Assembly (NCBI GenBank): GCA_964547415.1
Contig: CAZJNX010000056.1
Location: 1 to 24,283, forward strand
Source of the DNA: CAZJNX01 sp964547415
GTDB taxonomy: Bacteria; Pseudomonadota; Alphaproteobacteria; Rhizobiales; Amorphaceae
Length of the DNA stretch: 24,283 bases
Direction of reading: 5' to 3'
Notes under the pieces: generated by a model
Databases searched by the model: none
Told to the model about the DNA's origin: nothing
Seen by the model: only the letters and a program-made list of their open reading frames with translations
Shown here: in pieces, positions 8,305 to 15,519 of the stretch
Layout: the number at the start of each line of letters is the position of its first letter
How positions within the stretch are numbered: position 1 is the first letter of the stretch
Translations under genes and position numbers: made by a program

Positions 8305-8784
8305 ATGGCGGCGATGGACGAGGCCTTGCGGGTCGAACTGGAGGCGGTGCTTGCGGGCCTCCTCGACCGGACGGGGGCGGGGCGGACGACGGTGCGGGTC
8401 GACTGGCCGGCGCGGGGGCTTTCGGTGAACACGCCGGTGGCGGAGGCCCTCGCCCCCGGCATGGCCTCCATGATGGGCGACGGGTCCATCGACCACCGCC
8501 GGGCGGCGACCGTGCGCTGGCTGGAGGCGAACCGGCGCACCCTCGTCCAGGAGGACGTCCTCGCCGCCGGCCCGCTCTCGCCGCCGCCGGCGCTGTCGGC
8601 CGTCTTCGGGACCCGGGCCCAGATGGTGGCCCCGGTGATCGCGGAGGACGACTACCTGGTCGGCTGGGTGTCGGCCCATTTCCCCGGCGAGCCCCGTCGT
8701 TTCGGCGAGGAGGACGTCGCCGCCATGGAGGCCGCGGTCGCCGCCGTGAAGCGCGTCCTCGCCCCGCTGATAGCCCGCCCCTGA
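8305..8784 (+). CDS. Small GAF domain protein (second paralog)
   Basis: A 159-residue protein that aligns without large gaps to the protein encoded at 6893-7369: shared features include PARG, SMxGxGxID, VxWLxANRRxLVQ, the AQM strand, DYLxGWxSxH and an acidic start to the last helix. It has no cysteine in the domain, so a GAF-type sulfoxide reductase chemistry is excluded. The two proteins probably arose by tandem duplication, or the epimerase was inserted between them. GGGAGG lies 5 nt or so upstream of the ATG, and the gene starts 15 bp after the epimerase stop. It appears to be the last gene of the operon. A heterodimeric sensor or stabilising partner of the epimerase is possible but speculative. 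Confidence 0.82.
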   Translation: MAAMDEALRVELEAVLAGLLDRTGAGRTTVRVDWPARGLSVNTPVAEALAPGMASMMGDGSIDHRRAATVRWLEANRRTLVQEDVLAAGPLSPPPALSAVFGTRAQMVAPVIAEDDYLVGWVSAHFPGEPRRFGEEDVAAMEAAVAAVKRVLAPLIARP

Positions 8785-8838
8785 CCCGCCGGAGCCGGGT
8801 TCGGCGGCACATCGCGCGCGCCCCACCGTCCGCCCGGC

Positions 8839-8872
8839 CGTTCCGGTGGAAGGCCCGCCGACGTTCCGGTGG
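8839..8872. repeat. Short direct repeat in convergent spacer
   Basis: CGTTCCGGTGG occurs at 8839-8849 and again at 8862-8872, a 23-bp period, in the 135-bp gap between the convergent GAF and YaiI genes. No T-rich terminator is visible in this gap. Confidence 0.4.
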
Positions 8873-8919
8873 GCCGCCCCGCGCGAGCTTCGGGCAGGGG
8901 ACGGCCGGCGGCCCCCGCG

Positions 8920-9375
8920 TCAGGAGCGCAGCGCCGTCCGGACCATCCGGTCGAGGGCCTCGAGGAAGCGGGAGCGGTCGGCGCGGCCGAAGGGGCGGCC
9001 GCCGCCGTGGGTGCCGAGGGGGTCGGCGGCGCGGATGTCGGCCATCAGGTCGCGGACGGCGAGGCGGGCGCCGACCGTCTCGGCCGTGAACGGCTCGCCC
9101 CGGTGGCCGATGGCGAGCGCCCCGTTCTCCACCGCGCGGGCGGCGAGCGGCACGTCGGCGGTCACGACCAGGTCCCCCGGCCCAGCGCGGTCGGCGATCC
9201 ACTTGTCGGCGACGTCCGGCCCCTCGGGCACCACCACCACCCGCACCGACGGGTCGCGGCTCGGCCGGATGCCGCCGTTCGAGACCATGACGACCGACAG
9301 GCCGTGGCGGCCCGCCACCTTCACCACCTCGTCCTTCACCGGGCAGGCGTCCGCGTCCACGTAAAGGACGGTCAT
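8920..9375 (-). CDS. yaiI: YaiI/YqxD (UPF0178, DUF188) family protein
   Basis: A 151-residue protein of usual family length. The N-terminus YVDADACPVKDEV is the family signature; the middle has SNGGIRPSRD and DVADKWIADRAGPGDLVVTADVPLA, also diagnostic. The family has a PIN-like/NYN fold with clustered aspartates, suggesting metal-dependent nuclease chemistry, though its role is not established. GGAGG lies about 10 nt before the ATG. It follows the DUF3299 gene on the same strand with a 52-bp gap and may be cotranscribed with it. No link in function between the two is evident. Confidence 0.93.
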   Translation of the reverse strand: MTVLYVDADACPVKDEVVKVAGRHGLSVVMVSNGGIRPSRDPSVRVVVVPEGPDVADKWIADRAGPGDLVVTADVPLAARAVENGALAIGHRGEPFTAETVGARLAVRDLMADIRAADPLGTHGGGRPFGRADRSRFLEALDRMVRTALRS

Positions 9376-9427
9376 GGCCGCGCTTGCCTCCGCCGGGCGA
9401 GCGGTGGACGGGGCCGGCGCCCGGCCG

Positions 9428-10225
9428 TCATCGGGCCGGCCCGTCTTCGGGCGGGCCGCCGAAGCGGGCGCGGATGCCGTGGACGACGCCTTCCGGCAGG
9501 CCGCCCTCGGCGAACAGGGCGGCGAGGCGCTCCGGGCCCGGCGGCTCGATCCCGTCCGCCGCGAGGGTCCAGGCCGCGTGCATCGGGACCGGCCCGTCGC
9601 CGACGAAGGCCACCACCGCGGTCTCCTCGGCCGCGAGGCGTCCCGTCACCGCCACGGGCTCGTGGAGGCGGGCGGGGTAGCGCCCGGGCGGGGCGGTCAC
9701 GCGGATCATCCGGTTCGGCGGGGGAAGGGGCACGTGGCTGCACATGCCGAAGCGCGGCACCAGCCAGAAGTGGCCCGCCTCGCGCCCCTCCGCCGCCGGG
9801 ACGGCGAAGCCCGCGATGGAGACGCGCTCCCCCTCGAGGGTGGGCTCCGTCGCGGTGAGGGCGGCGCGGCGGGCTTCGGCGATCGCCTCGCGCCGGGCGA
9901 GGACGTCCGCGACGACGACGCCTGCGGCGGCGAGGGACGCCTCGAGGCGGGCGAGCACCCGCCCGCGGCCCGTGTCGGCGGCCGGGTCGACGCCCTGGTC
10001 GCGCATCCTGAGGGCGAGGGACAGGTCGAACAATGCCCGCTCCGACAGCCCCGCGAGGGGGTCGGCGGCGCTCGCCTCCTCCGGCACCAGCGCGTCGAAG
10101 TCGACCGGCCGCGCGTCCCCGGCAAGGGCCGCGGACGCCGACAGGGCGATGGCGGTGAGGAGCCCCGCAAGGCCCCGCCTCCGCCACGTCACCAAACCAC
10201 CCGCTCGTCTCGTCGTCGACAGCAT
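9428..10225 (-). CDS. Secreted DUF3299 domain protein
   Basis: A 265-residue protein with a long, basic N-region and hydrophobic core ending SASAALA, so a Sec signal peptide is likely cleaved near residue 36. The mature part contains the DUF3299 pattern in its second half: ERVSIAGFAVP, then HFWLVPRFGMCSHVPLPPPN with C162 and a nearby histidine, then a beta-strand set ending VAVTGRLAAEE. The family resembles lipoprotein-like periplasmic proteins often near ABC export genes; its function is unknown. I chose the ATG at 10225 because it opens directly into the signal peptide and AAGGTGG precedes it; starting at 10321 would add 32 Arg/Pro-rich residues before the signal. Confidence 0.8.
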   Translation of the reverse strand: MLSTTRRAGGLVTWRRRGLAGLLTAIALSASAALAGDARPVDFDALVPEEASAADPLAGLSERALFDLSLALRMRDQGVDPAADTGRGRVLARLEASLAAAGVVVADVLARREAIAEARRAALTATEPTLEGERVSIAGFAVPAAEGREAGHFWLVPRFGMCSHVPLPPPNRMIRVTAPPGRYPARLHEPVAVTGRLAAEETAVVAFVGDGPVPMHAAWTLAADGIEPPGPERLAALFAEGGLPEGVVHGIRARFGGPPEDGPAR

Positions 10226-10500
10226 GGCGCCACCTTGGCCCGGCGGGCGCCGCCAGTCCAGCCGGCGCTGCCCGGTCGGGCGCGGCAGGGCCTCTTGCGC
10301 CGGCGGCGCCCGCCCGGCCATCGGCCCTCCACGTCGGGTGAAGGCCGATCATGCCGTGCGGGCGCGGTCGCCTGCCGCTCCGGCGCATGGCGAGCAACCA
10401 GCGATGATCGGGCCAAGTCCCGGCGGCGTGCTCGCTGCCCTCGTCCTTGCCGCGTGCGTTGTGTCGCCCGGCCCGGCAGTGACCACGAACGACGGGGCGG

Positions 10501-11697
10501 TCAGATGCGGCCCGCCGCGAGTCTCTCGGCGACGGTGCGCACCGGCGCCGACCAGTCGCCGAGCCGTTCCTGGCGCACGAGGGTCATGGAGTCGTACCAG
10601 GGCGTCGTTTCCCCTTCCGTGCCCCAGCGCCAGTCCACGAGGAAGGACAGGAGCACGAAGGTCGGCTTGCCCATGGCGGCGGCGAGGTGGCCCACGAAGG
10701 TGTCCACAGTCACCACCGCGTCGAGGCCCGCGATCACCGCCGACAGGGCCGTCACCGGGCTCGAGGCGCCGGACAGGTCCCTCACGTGCCGGGCGACGTC
10801 CGCGTCCACCGACGGGTCGGCGTCCGGGTCGAGGGGCGTCGCCGACAGGCTCGCGAGGGCGATGCCCGGCACGTCGAGGAGGGGGGCGAGGTCGGCAAGG
10901 CGCATGGAGCGGTGGCGGTCGTCGGCGTGGCGCGGGCTGCCGCGCCAGGCGATCCCGACGCGCAGACCCGACAGACCGGACAGGGCCGCGCCGGGCACCC
11001 GGCTCGCCACGGGCGCCAGGTAGGGCCGGCCGCTGCCGGCCACGTCCTCGCGGGTCGGCATCAGCATCGGCAGGAGGTCGGCGATCATCGCCCAGCTCTT
11101 GACCTGCAGCCTCGCCCCCGGCCGGGCGACCGCGTGAAAGCCCGGCGCGCCGTCCACCAGCGGCACGAGGCGCGGCTCCACCTCCACCGCGAGGCGCACG
11201 CCCCGGGCCGTGGCCATCGGCACGAGGCGCAGGAACTGGATGCTGTCGCCGAGCCCCTGCTCCGGCACGAGGAGGAGGGGCTGGTGCACGGGCCCGCCGG
11301 TCCACCGGTGCTCGGCCGGCAGCTTCTCCGCCCGGGAGCGCGCCAGGGCCTTCGGCCCGATCCGGTGGAGATAGTCGCCCCAGCCGTCCCGGTAGCGACC
11401 CTCGCGCAGGCGGCCGAGGGCCCGCACGAGCCGCGCCGTCCGGTTCGCCGGCTCGAGGCGCAGGGTCCGGTCGGCCATCGCCTCGGCGGCCGGCGTGTCC
11501 CGCCGGTAGTGGCAGGCGACGGCATGGGCGTTGAGGGCGATCGGGTCCTCCGGGAAGTCGTCGGCAAGGGCCCGCGTCCCTTGCCAGAGGGCGTCGACGT
11601 CGAGGTCCCGGTCGAACGCCTCGCGCAGGGCCCTCGCCCGCTCCCGCGCCGGCGACGGCGGCCGCGCGGCCGCGGGTGCGCCCTCCGCCTCGGTCAT
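10501..11697 (-). CDS. TPR-containing glycosyltransferase family 9-like protein
   Basis: A 398-residue protein. Residues about 20-110 form helical repeats of TPR type (ALNAHAVACHYRRDTPAAEAM, then RTARLVRALGRLREGRY). From about 135 it matches the GT9/heptosyltransferase-like domain found after TPRs in many proteobacteria: EQGLGDSIQF at 146-155, VGIAWRGSP at 247-255, TVDTFVGHLAAAMGKP at 330-345, DWRWG at 355-359 and PWYDSMTLVRQ at 366-376. Such proteins are presumed to transfer sugars to surface glycans or proteins. The start is ATG 11697, behind GGGAGG; an open frame extends far upstream but has no protein-like content. It is divergent from the DUF6165 gene, a combination I recall from other alphaproteobacteria. 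The acceptor and donor are unknown. Confidence 0.85.
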   Translation of the reverse strand: MTEAEGAPAAARPPSPARERARALREAFDRDLDVDALWQGTRALADDFPEDPIALNAHAVACHYRRDTPAAEAMADRTLRLEPANRTARLVRALGRLREGRYRDGWGDYLHRIGPKALARSRAEKLPAEHRWTGGPVHQPLLLVPEQGLGDSIQFLRLVPMATARGVRLAVEVEPRLVPLVDGAPGFHAVARPGARLQVKSWAMIADLLPMLMPTREDVAGSGRPYLAPVASRVPGAALSGLSGLRVGIAWRGSPRHADDRHRSMRLADLAPLLDVPGIALASLSATPLDPDADPSVDADVARHVRDLSGASSPVTALSAVIAGLDAVVTVDTFVGHLAAAMGKPTFVLLSFLVDWRWGTEGETTPWYDSMTLVRQERLGDWSAPVRTVAERLAAGRI

Positions 11698-11710
11698 CCC
11701 CTCGCCTCCC

Positions 11711-11739
11711 TTCCGTACCCGCCCGCTTCGGGAGATAAC
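11711..11739 (+). promoter_or_regulatory. Putative promoter for the DUF6165 gene
   Basis: TTCCGT (11711-11716) and GATAAC (11734-11739) are separated by 17 nt within the 90-bp divergent gap. Start of transcription would be near 11746. Pattern only; the -35 match is weak. Confidence 0.28.
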
Positions 11740-11749
11740 GGTTTCCCCG

Positions 11750-11768
11750 CCGGCGCGCCACGCGCCGG
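11750..11768 (+). promoter_or_regulatory. Leader hairpin ahead of the DUF6165 ribosome site
   Basis: CCGGCGCG (11750-11757) and CGCGCCGG (11761-11768) form a perfect 8-bp stem with a 3-nt loop. It ends 5 nt before the GAGGGAG ribosome site (11774-11780), so it could influence translation, or act as a DNA operator between the divergent genes. Confidence 0.35.
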
Positions 11769-11787
11769 ACCGCGAGGGAGTGGGGCC

Positions 11788-12204
11788 ATGCGGGCGATCC
11801 TCGTGCCGGTCTCGGCCGGCGACCTGTTCGACCGGATCTCGATCCTCGCCCTCAAGGCGGAGCGGGTGCCGGACGCGGAGCGCCGGGCCCGCGTGGCGGG
11901 CGAGCTCGCCGCCCTGGAGGCGATCCGGGACGAGGTCTTCCCGGGTGGTGCGGACGACGACGCGCTCCGCCCGCTCGTCCGAGAGCTCGCGGCGGTCAAC
12001 GCGCGGCTGTGGGACATCGAGGACGCCATTCGCCTGTGCGAGCGGCGCGGCGACTTCGGGCCGGCGTTCGTCGACCTCGCCCGCTCGGTCTACCGGGAGA
12101 ACGACCGGCGCTCGGCCCTGAAGCGCGCCATCGACGCCGCCACCGGCTCCCCGGTGGTGGAGGTGAAGCACTATGCGGGCGCGGACGGGGCCGCCGAGTG
12201 TTGA
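11788..12204 (+). CDS. DUF6165 family protein
   Basis: A 138-residue cytoplasmic protein. The opening VPVSAGDLFDRISILALKAER, the middle LRELAAVNARLWDIEDAIR and the closing FVDLARSVYRENDRRSALKR are the family pattern as I remember it. The protein is predicted to be mainly helical, without membrane segments. Function is unknown; homologs often occur near TPR-glycosyltransferase genes, and here one lies divergently 90 bp away, suggesting a shared role in glycan assembly. The ATG at 11788 is supported by GAGGGAG 7 nt upstream. An open frame continues upstream to 10687 but lies antisense to the glycosyltransferase and is not coding. Confidence 0.85.
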   Translation: MRAILVPVSAGDLFDRISILALKAERVPDAERRARVAGELAALEAIRDEVFPGGADDDALRPLVRELAAVNARLWDIEDAIRLCERRGDFGPAFVDLARSVYRENDRRSALKRAIDAATGSPVVEVKHYAGADGAAEC

Positions 12205-12285
12205 GGCGCTTCCTCCCGCGGACGGGACTAGCCGTCGCGGGCGCGCGGCGGGCTCTCTGACCCGCCGCGACCGCGCCCGGTGCGG

Positions 12286-12314
12286 TTGCCGCCGGGGTCG
12301 TGCGCCCGCTATCG
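12286..12314 (+). promoter_or_regulatory. Putative promoter for the SCP2-like/hydrolase operon
   Basis: TTGCCG (12286-12291), a 17-nt spacer and CTATCG (12309-12314) resemble alphaproteobacterial housekeeping promoters, where -10 boxes of CTATC type are common. It lies in the gap after DUF6165, about 40 nt before the GTG at 12356. Experimental support is absent. Confidence 0.45.
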
Positions 12315-12355
12315 TCCGGCTGAACGCGCAAGGCGGGCAAGGCACGGAGGACGGC

Positions 12356-12757
12356 GTGGCGGACGCGACGGAGAAGGCGCGGGAGACCATCCGGCGCCTG
12401 CCGGCCCTGATGGAAGCGGACGGGGACCTCGCCCGGCGGGCCCGCCGCCTCGCCGCGGAAATGCTGCTCGCCGCCGGCGAAGACGAGTTCCGCCTCGTCT
12501 TCCGGGACGGGCAAATCGCCGATCTCGTCGAGGGCCCGGTCCTGATGCGCTCCTTCGACTTCGCGATCCGCGCCACCCCGGAAGGCTGGGTCGAGCACTG
12601 GCGGCCGATGCCCCGCCCGCCCTTCCACGACATCCTCGGGATGGCCAAGCACGGGCACCTCTCCATGGCCGGCGACCTCCACCCGCTCATGAGCCACCTG
12701 CAGGTGGTGAAGGACGTCCTCGCCCTGCCCCGGGCCGCGGCGGAGGCGGCGCCGTGA
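12356..12757 (+). CDS. SCP2-like small protein upstream of hydrolase
   Basis: A 133-residue protein. An N-terminal helical part (about 1-38) precedes a strand-rich part with FRLVFRDGQIADLVEGP, FDFAIRATPEGWVEHW and a helical end, HGHLSMAGDLHPLMSHLQVVKDVLALPR. The last block resembles the SCP2 sterol-carrier-like fold, in which a hydrophobic ligand is held (the GDL...PLM..L..V turn is typical). I call the fold with moderate confidence only. The GTG at 12356 follows GGAGGA by 4 nt, and the chain from there reads cleanly; the frame extends upstream to 12173 over the end of DUF6165. Its stop overlaps the GTG of the hydrolase (GTGA, 12754-12757), so the two are translationally coupled and may share a lipophilic substrate. 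Confidence 0.72.
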   Translation: MADATEKARETIRRLPALMEADGDLARRARRLAAEMLLAAGEDEFRLVFRDGQIADLVEGPVLMRSFDFAIRATPEGWVEHWRPMPRPPFHDILGMAKHGHLSMAGDLHPLMSHLQVVKDVLALPRAAAEAAP

Positions 12758-13620
12758 CGGCGCCGATCGAGCCCGTCGTCGGGCGCTACGTGCACCTTGC
12801 GATCGCCGGGGAGGCCGTGCGCGTCTACTTCGAGGAGGCGGGGGAGGGCATCCCGCTGGTGTGCCTCCACACCGCCGGGGCGGACGGGCGGCAGTACCGC
12901 GCGCTCCTCAACGACGGGGAGATCACGGACCGCTTCCGCGTCATCGCGTTCGACATGCCCTGGCACGGCAAGTCGAGCCCGCCCGCTGGCTACGAGCGGC
13001 GGGAGTACCGCCTCACGACGGCGCTCTACGTCGAGACCATCCTCGCCGTGTGCGACGGGCTCGGCCTCGAGCGGCCGGTGGTGATGGGCTGCTCGATCGG
13101 CGGGCGCATCGTCCTCGAGCTGGCGGCGGCGCACCCGGACCGATTCCGCGCCCTGATCGGCCTGCAGTCGGCCGACTTCCAGCGGCCCTGGTACGACACG
13201 GACTGGCTCCACCGGCCCGACGTCCACGGCGGGGAGATCTCCGCGGCGATGATCTCCGGCCTGATCGCGCCCGGCGGGCCGCCGGCCGACCGCCACGAGA
13301 CCCTGTGGCACTACCTCCAGTCGGGCCCCGGGATCTTCAAGGGCGATCTCTATTTCTACCGGGTCGACGGGGACCTGCGGCAGGTGGTGGAGCGGATCGA
13401 CACGGCCCGCTGCCCCCTCTACCTGCTGACGGGCGAATACGACTTCTCCTGCGAGCCGGAGGACACGCTGCGCACGGCAGCCCGCATTCCGGGCGCGAAG
13501 GCGACCATCATGGAGCGGCTCGGCCACTTCCCGATGAGCGAGAACCCCGAACAGTTCCGACGCTACCTCCTGCCGGTCCTGCGGGAGATCGCGGACGGGC
13601 CGGACGGGGCCGCCCGGTAG
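12754..13620 (+). CDS. Alpha/beta hydrolase
   Basis: A 288-residue alpha/beta-hydrolase-fold enzyme. The oxyanion strand LVCLHTAGADGRQYR is near the N-terminus, FDMPWHGKS follows, the nucleophile elbow is GCSIG with S114, the acid is probably D230 in GEYDFS, and the general base H258 in RLGHFPMSENP. The set of a Ser-Asp-His triad suggests an esterase, C-C hydrolase or related activity; the substrate is not evident. There is no signal peptide, so it is cytoplasmic. The GTG start shares bases with the stop of the SCP2-like gene. This pairing implies the small protein delivers or stabilises a hydrophobic substrate, which is inference. An alternative is a lyase-like member of the same fold. Confidence 0.85.
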   Translation: MTAPIEPVVGRYVHLAIAGEAVRVYFEEAGEGIPLVCLHTAGADGRQYRALLNDGEITDRFRVIAFDMPWHGKSSPPAGYERREYRLTTALYVETILAVCDGLGLERPVVMGCSIGGRIVLELAAAHPDRFRALIGLQSADFQRPWYDTDWLHRPDVHGGEISAAMISGLIAPGGPPADRHETLWHYLQSGPGIFKGDLYFYRVDGDLRQVVERIDTARCPLYLLTGEYDFSCEPEDTLRTAARIPGAKATIMERLGHFPMSENPEQFRRYLLPVLREIADGPDGAAR

Positions 13621-13659
13621 CCGCGCCGGAACCTGGCGAGCGGCACGGGCTTGTCGTGG

Positions 13660-13687
13660 GGCGGGTGCGGCGTGTCCGCCACCCGCC
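13660..13687. terminator. Strong GC hairpin after the hydrolase gene
   Basis: GGCGGGTG (13660-13667) pairs with CACCCGCC (13680-13687), extended by CGG (13668-13670) with CCG (13676-13678) around the 5-nt loop CGTGT and one unpaired base. It lies between the hydrolase stop and the FAS1 gene. No U-tract follows, so intrinsic termination is uncertain; it may instead pause or attenuate transcription. Confidence 0.35.
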
Positions 13688-13714
13688 GTCCGACGACGAG
13701 CCGAGGACCGCTCC

Positions 13715-15178
13715 ATGAGACTTGCCCTTGCCGTCGCCGCAACCCTGCTGCTGCCGGCAGGTGCCGCGGCCGCGACCCTGCTGGAGGAGATGGCCGAGAC
13801 GGGCCGCTTCGACCGCTTTCTCTCGGGGATGGAGGCCGCGGGCCTCTCGGACCGCCTGACGGGGCCGGGCCCCGTCACCGTCTTCGCCCCGACCGACGAG
13901 GCCTATGCCGCGGCCGCGACGGGCGAACCCGGCGTCGATGCCGGGGCCGTGCGCCGCATCCTCCTCACGCACATCGTGGAAGGGGAGCGATACCTCGCCG
14001 ACAACCTGCCGCGCACCATCACCGCGGCGAGTGGCGACACGATCACCGTGCGCTGGAGCGAGGGCGTGCTGGCGGCGCGGGTGGACGGGGGCCCGCCCTG
14101 GCCCGAGGCACCGCGGATCGAGGGGGGCGACATCCGGGCGGACAACGGGATCGCCCATCCCCTGACGGGGATCCTCGTGCCGGCGGCGGACGGGCCGCCG
14201 CTCGCCCGCGGGGGCGATGCTCACGAGGGTTCGGAGGCGCTCGCCGACGCCCTGGGCGCGGAGAGGCGGGGCGAGGGGCCGGACGCCACCCTCGTCGTGG
14301 AGGACCTCGACGTGGTGGTGCGGCCCGGCCCGGAGGGCGAGGCCACGGCCGAAGTCACCGCCACCGTCCCGGACGGGGAGGGGGCGCGCGCCGCCGCGGC
14401 CGGTCGACCCGCCGGGGAAGCGGCCTTGGAGGGGGCCGCCGAACGTCCGACCCGGGAGCCGGAAGCCGACCGTCCCGGCCGCGTGCCCGCCAGGCCGGCG
14501 GACGACGGACGCCCGGGCCGGGTGGCGGAAGCCGAACGCCCGGCCGCTCCGGACGATCCCGGCGCGGACGGGGGCATGGCGGCGGTGGACGGACCGGCAT
14601 CCGCGCCCGGCCGGGGCGAGGCGCCGGCATCGGCCGACCGCCGCGAACGCGCGACCGACGCCGCCGCGACGCCCCTGGAGGCGCGCGAGGCGAGGCTGGC
14701 GAAGGCCGGGCGCGCGCCCCTGGACGGCGGCGCCACGGCCGTGGACCACGGGCAGGCGCTGACGGCGGACGACGGCGGCCCGCCCTCTGCCGAAGCCACC
14801 GACGAGCCCGAGGGGCAAGGGCCGGATGACGCTCCCCGGCCGGTCGAGGCCGCCGGCGCGGCGCCGGACGGCGCGGGCGCGGACGGGGACGGGACGCCGC
14901 TCGACCTCGCCGGGGCGATCGAGGGGTGGACGGTCACCGGCTCGCAGGGCAAGGCCATCGGCGAGGTCGAGACCGTCCTCAGGGACGTGGCGTCTGGCCG
15001 GGTCGAGGGTGTCCTCGTGAGGACGCGGGGTTTCCTCGGGCTCGGCATCGGCGGGCGCGTCGTCCGCCTCGCGCCGGACGAGATCAGCCTGCGACCCGGC
15101 GAGGAGGAGGTGATCGCCTCCCTCACCCGGAAGGAGGCTCGGGACCGGGAGGCCGTGGAGGCACCGCCCCGGTCCTGA
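13715..15178 (+). CDS. Secreted FAS1 (fasciclin) and PRC-barrel fusion protein
   Basis: A 487-residue protein. Residues 1-19 form a Sec signal peptide ending AGAAA. Residues about 20-155 are a fasciclin (FAS1) domain: VTVFAPTDEAY at 54-64, ILLTHIVEG at 82-90, then a SGDTITVRW strand and a final NGIAHPLTGILVP. Residues about 157-394 are an Ala/Gly/Pro/Glu/Asp/Arg-rich linker with imperfect repeats around DRPGR and GRPGR, probably disordered. Residues about 395-470 form a PRC-barrel: GWTVTGSQGKAIGEVETVL, VRTRGFLGLGIGGRVVRL. FAS1 domains mediate adhesion or surface binding; PRC-barrels occur in RNA maturation and envelope proteins. GAGGA is 7 nt before the ATG. The last 56 bp overlap a gene on the other strand. 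The combination is unusual to me. Confidence 0.85.
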   Translation: MRLALAVAATLLLPAGAAAATLLEEMAETGRFDRFLSGMEAAGLSDRLTGPGPVTVFAPTDEAYAAAATGEPGVDAGAVRRILLTHIVEGERYLADNLPRTITAASGDTITVRWSEGVLAARVDGGPPWPEAPRIEGGDIRADNGIAHPLTGILVPAADGPPLARGGDAHEGSEALADALGAERRGEGPDATLVVEDLDVVVRPGPEGEATAEVTATVPDGEGARAAAAGRPAGEAALEGAAERPTREPEADRPGRVPARPADDGRPGRVAEAERPAAPDDPGADGGMAAVDGPASAPGRGEAPASADRRERATDAAATPLEAREARLAKAGRAPLDGGATAVDHGQALTADDGGPPSAEATDEPEGQGPDDAPRPVEAAGAAPDGAGADGDGTPLDLAGAIEGWTVTGSQGKAIGEVETVLRDVASGRVEGVLVRTRGFLGLGIGGRVVRLAPDEISLRPGEEEVIASLTRKEARDREAVEAPPRS

Positions 15179-15515
15179 CCGGATCCTTCCCGCGCACCCC
15201 CCGCCATGCGCGCCGGGCGAGGGCGAGGGAGCGCCGCTCGACCCGGCGCGCCACCGGCAGGTCGACCGCGAGGACGGCGACCCCCGCCGGGATCATCCAG
15301 AACCCCACGACCGGCAGGAAGCCAACGAGGCCGCCCGAAACCAGCGCGACGCCGAGCGCGATGCGGACGGACCGCCGGCGCGGGAGCGGGATGCGCCGTC
15401 CGAAGGCCCGCACCTCGCCCTTGCGCCGGGCTCCCGTTCGCGGTTGTCTCGCGGGTCCCGCCGGGGCGTCCTGCCCCGCCGGCTCCTGCCGCGTCCGTTC
15501 GTCCGGTGCCTGCAA
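15123..15515 (-). CDS. Small membrane protein, PGPGW-like
   Basis: A 130-residue reading. Residues about 48-85 are strongly hydrophobic and look like two short membrane helices: RIALGVALVSGGLVGFLPVV and FWMIPAGVAVLAVDLPVARR, with a GFLPVVGFWMIPAG turn as in the putative transmembrane PGPGW family. The N-terminal 45 residues and the C-terminal 25 are basic and Pro-rich. Two starts are possible: TTG at 15515 preceded by AAAGGA, or GTG at 15413 preceded by AAGG, giving a 96-residue protein that begins right at the conserved part. I report the longer one. Its 3' end overlaps the FAS1-PRC gene by 56 bp tail-to-tail, and its 5' end lies 4 bp from the divergent nuclease start. The function is unknown. 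Confidence 0.68.
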   Translation of the reverse strand: MQAPDERTRQEPAGQDAPAGPARQPRTGARRKGEVRAFGRRIPLPRRRSVRIALGVALVSGGLVGFLPVVGFWMIPAGVAVLAVDLPVARRVERRSLALARRAWRGVRGKDPVRTGAVPPRPPGPEPPSG

Positions 15516-15519
15516 GCCG

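Noticed and set aside
7270..8826. A 518-codon open frame on the minus strand
   Set aside because: Antisense to the epimerase and GAF genes, with His/Arg/Gly-rich content and no recognisable domain.
10404..10500. A lipoprotein-like start (VLAALVLAAC with a lipobox) on the plus strand
   Set aside because: No ribosome site, and the frame runs on antisense into the glycosyltransferase for hundreds of bases without protein-like content. It may be chance or a remnant.
10501..13878. A 1125-codon open frame on the minus strand
   Set aside because: Only its last 398 codons are real (the glycosyltransferase, from ATG 11697). The rest is antisense to the DUF6165, SCP2-like and hydrolase genes and is Arg/Pro/Ala-rich without domains; high GC removes stop codons.
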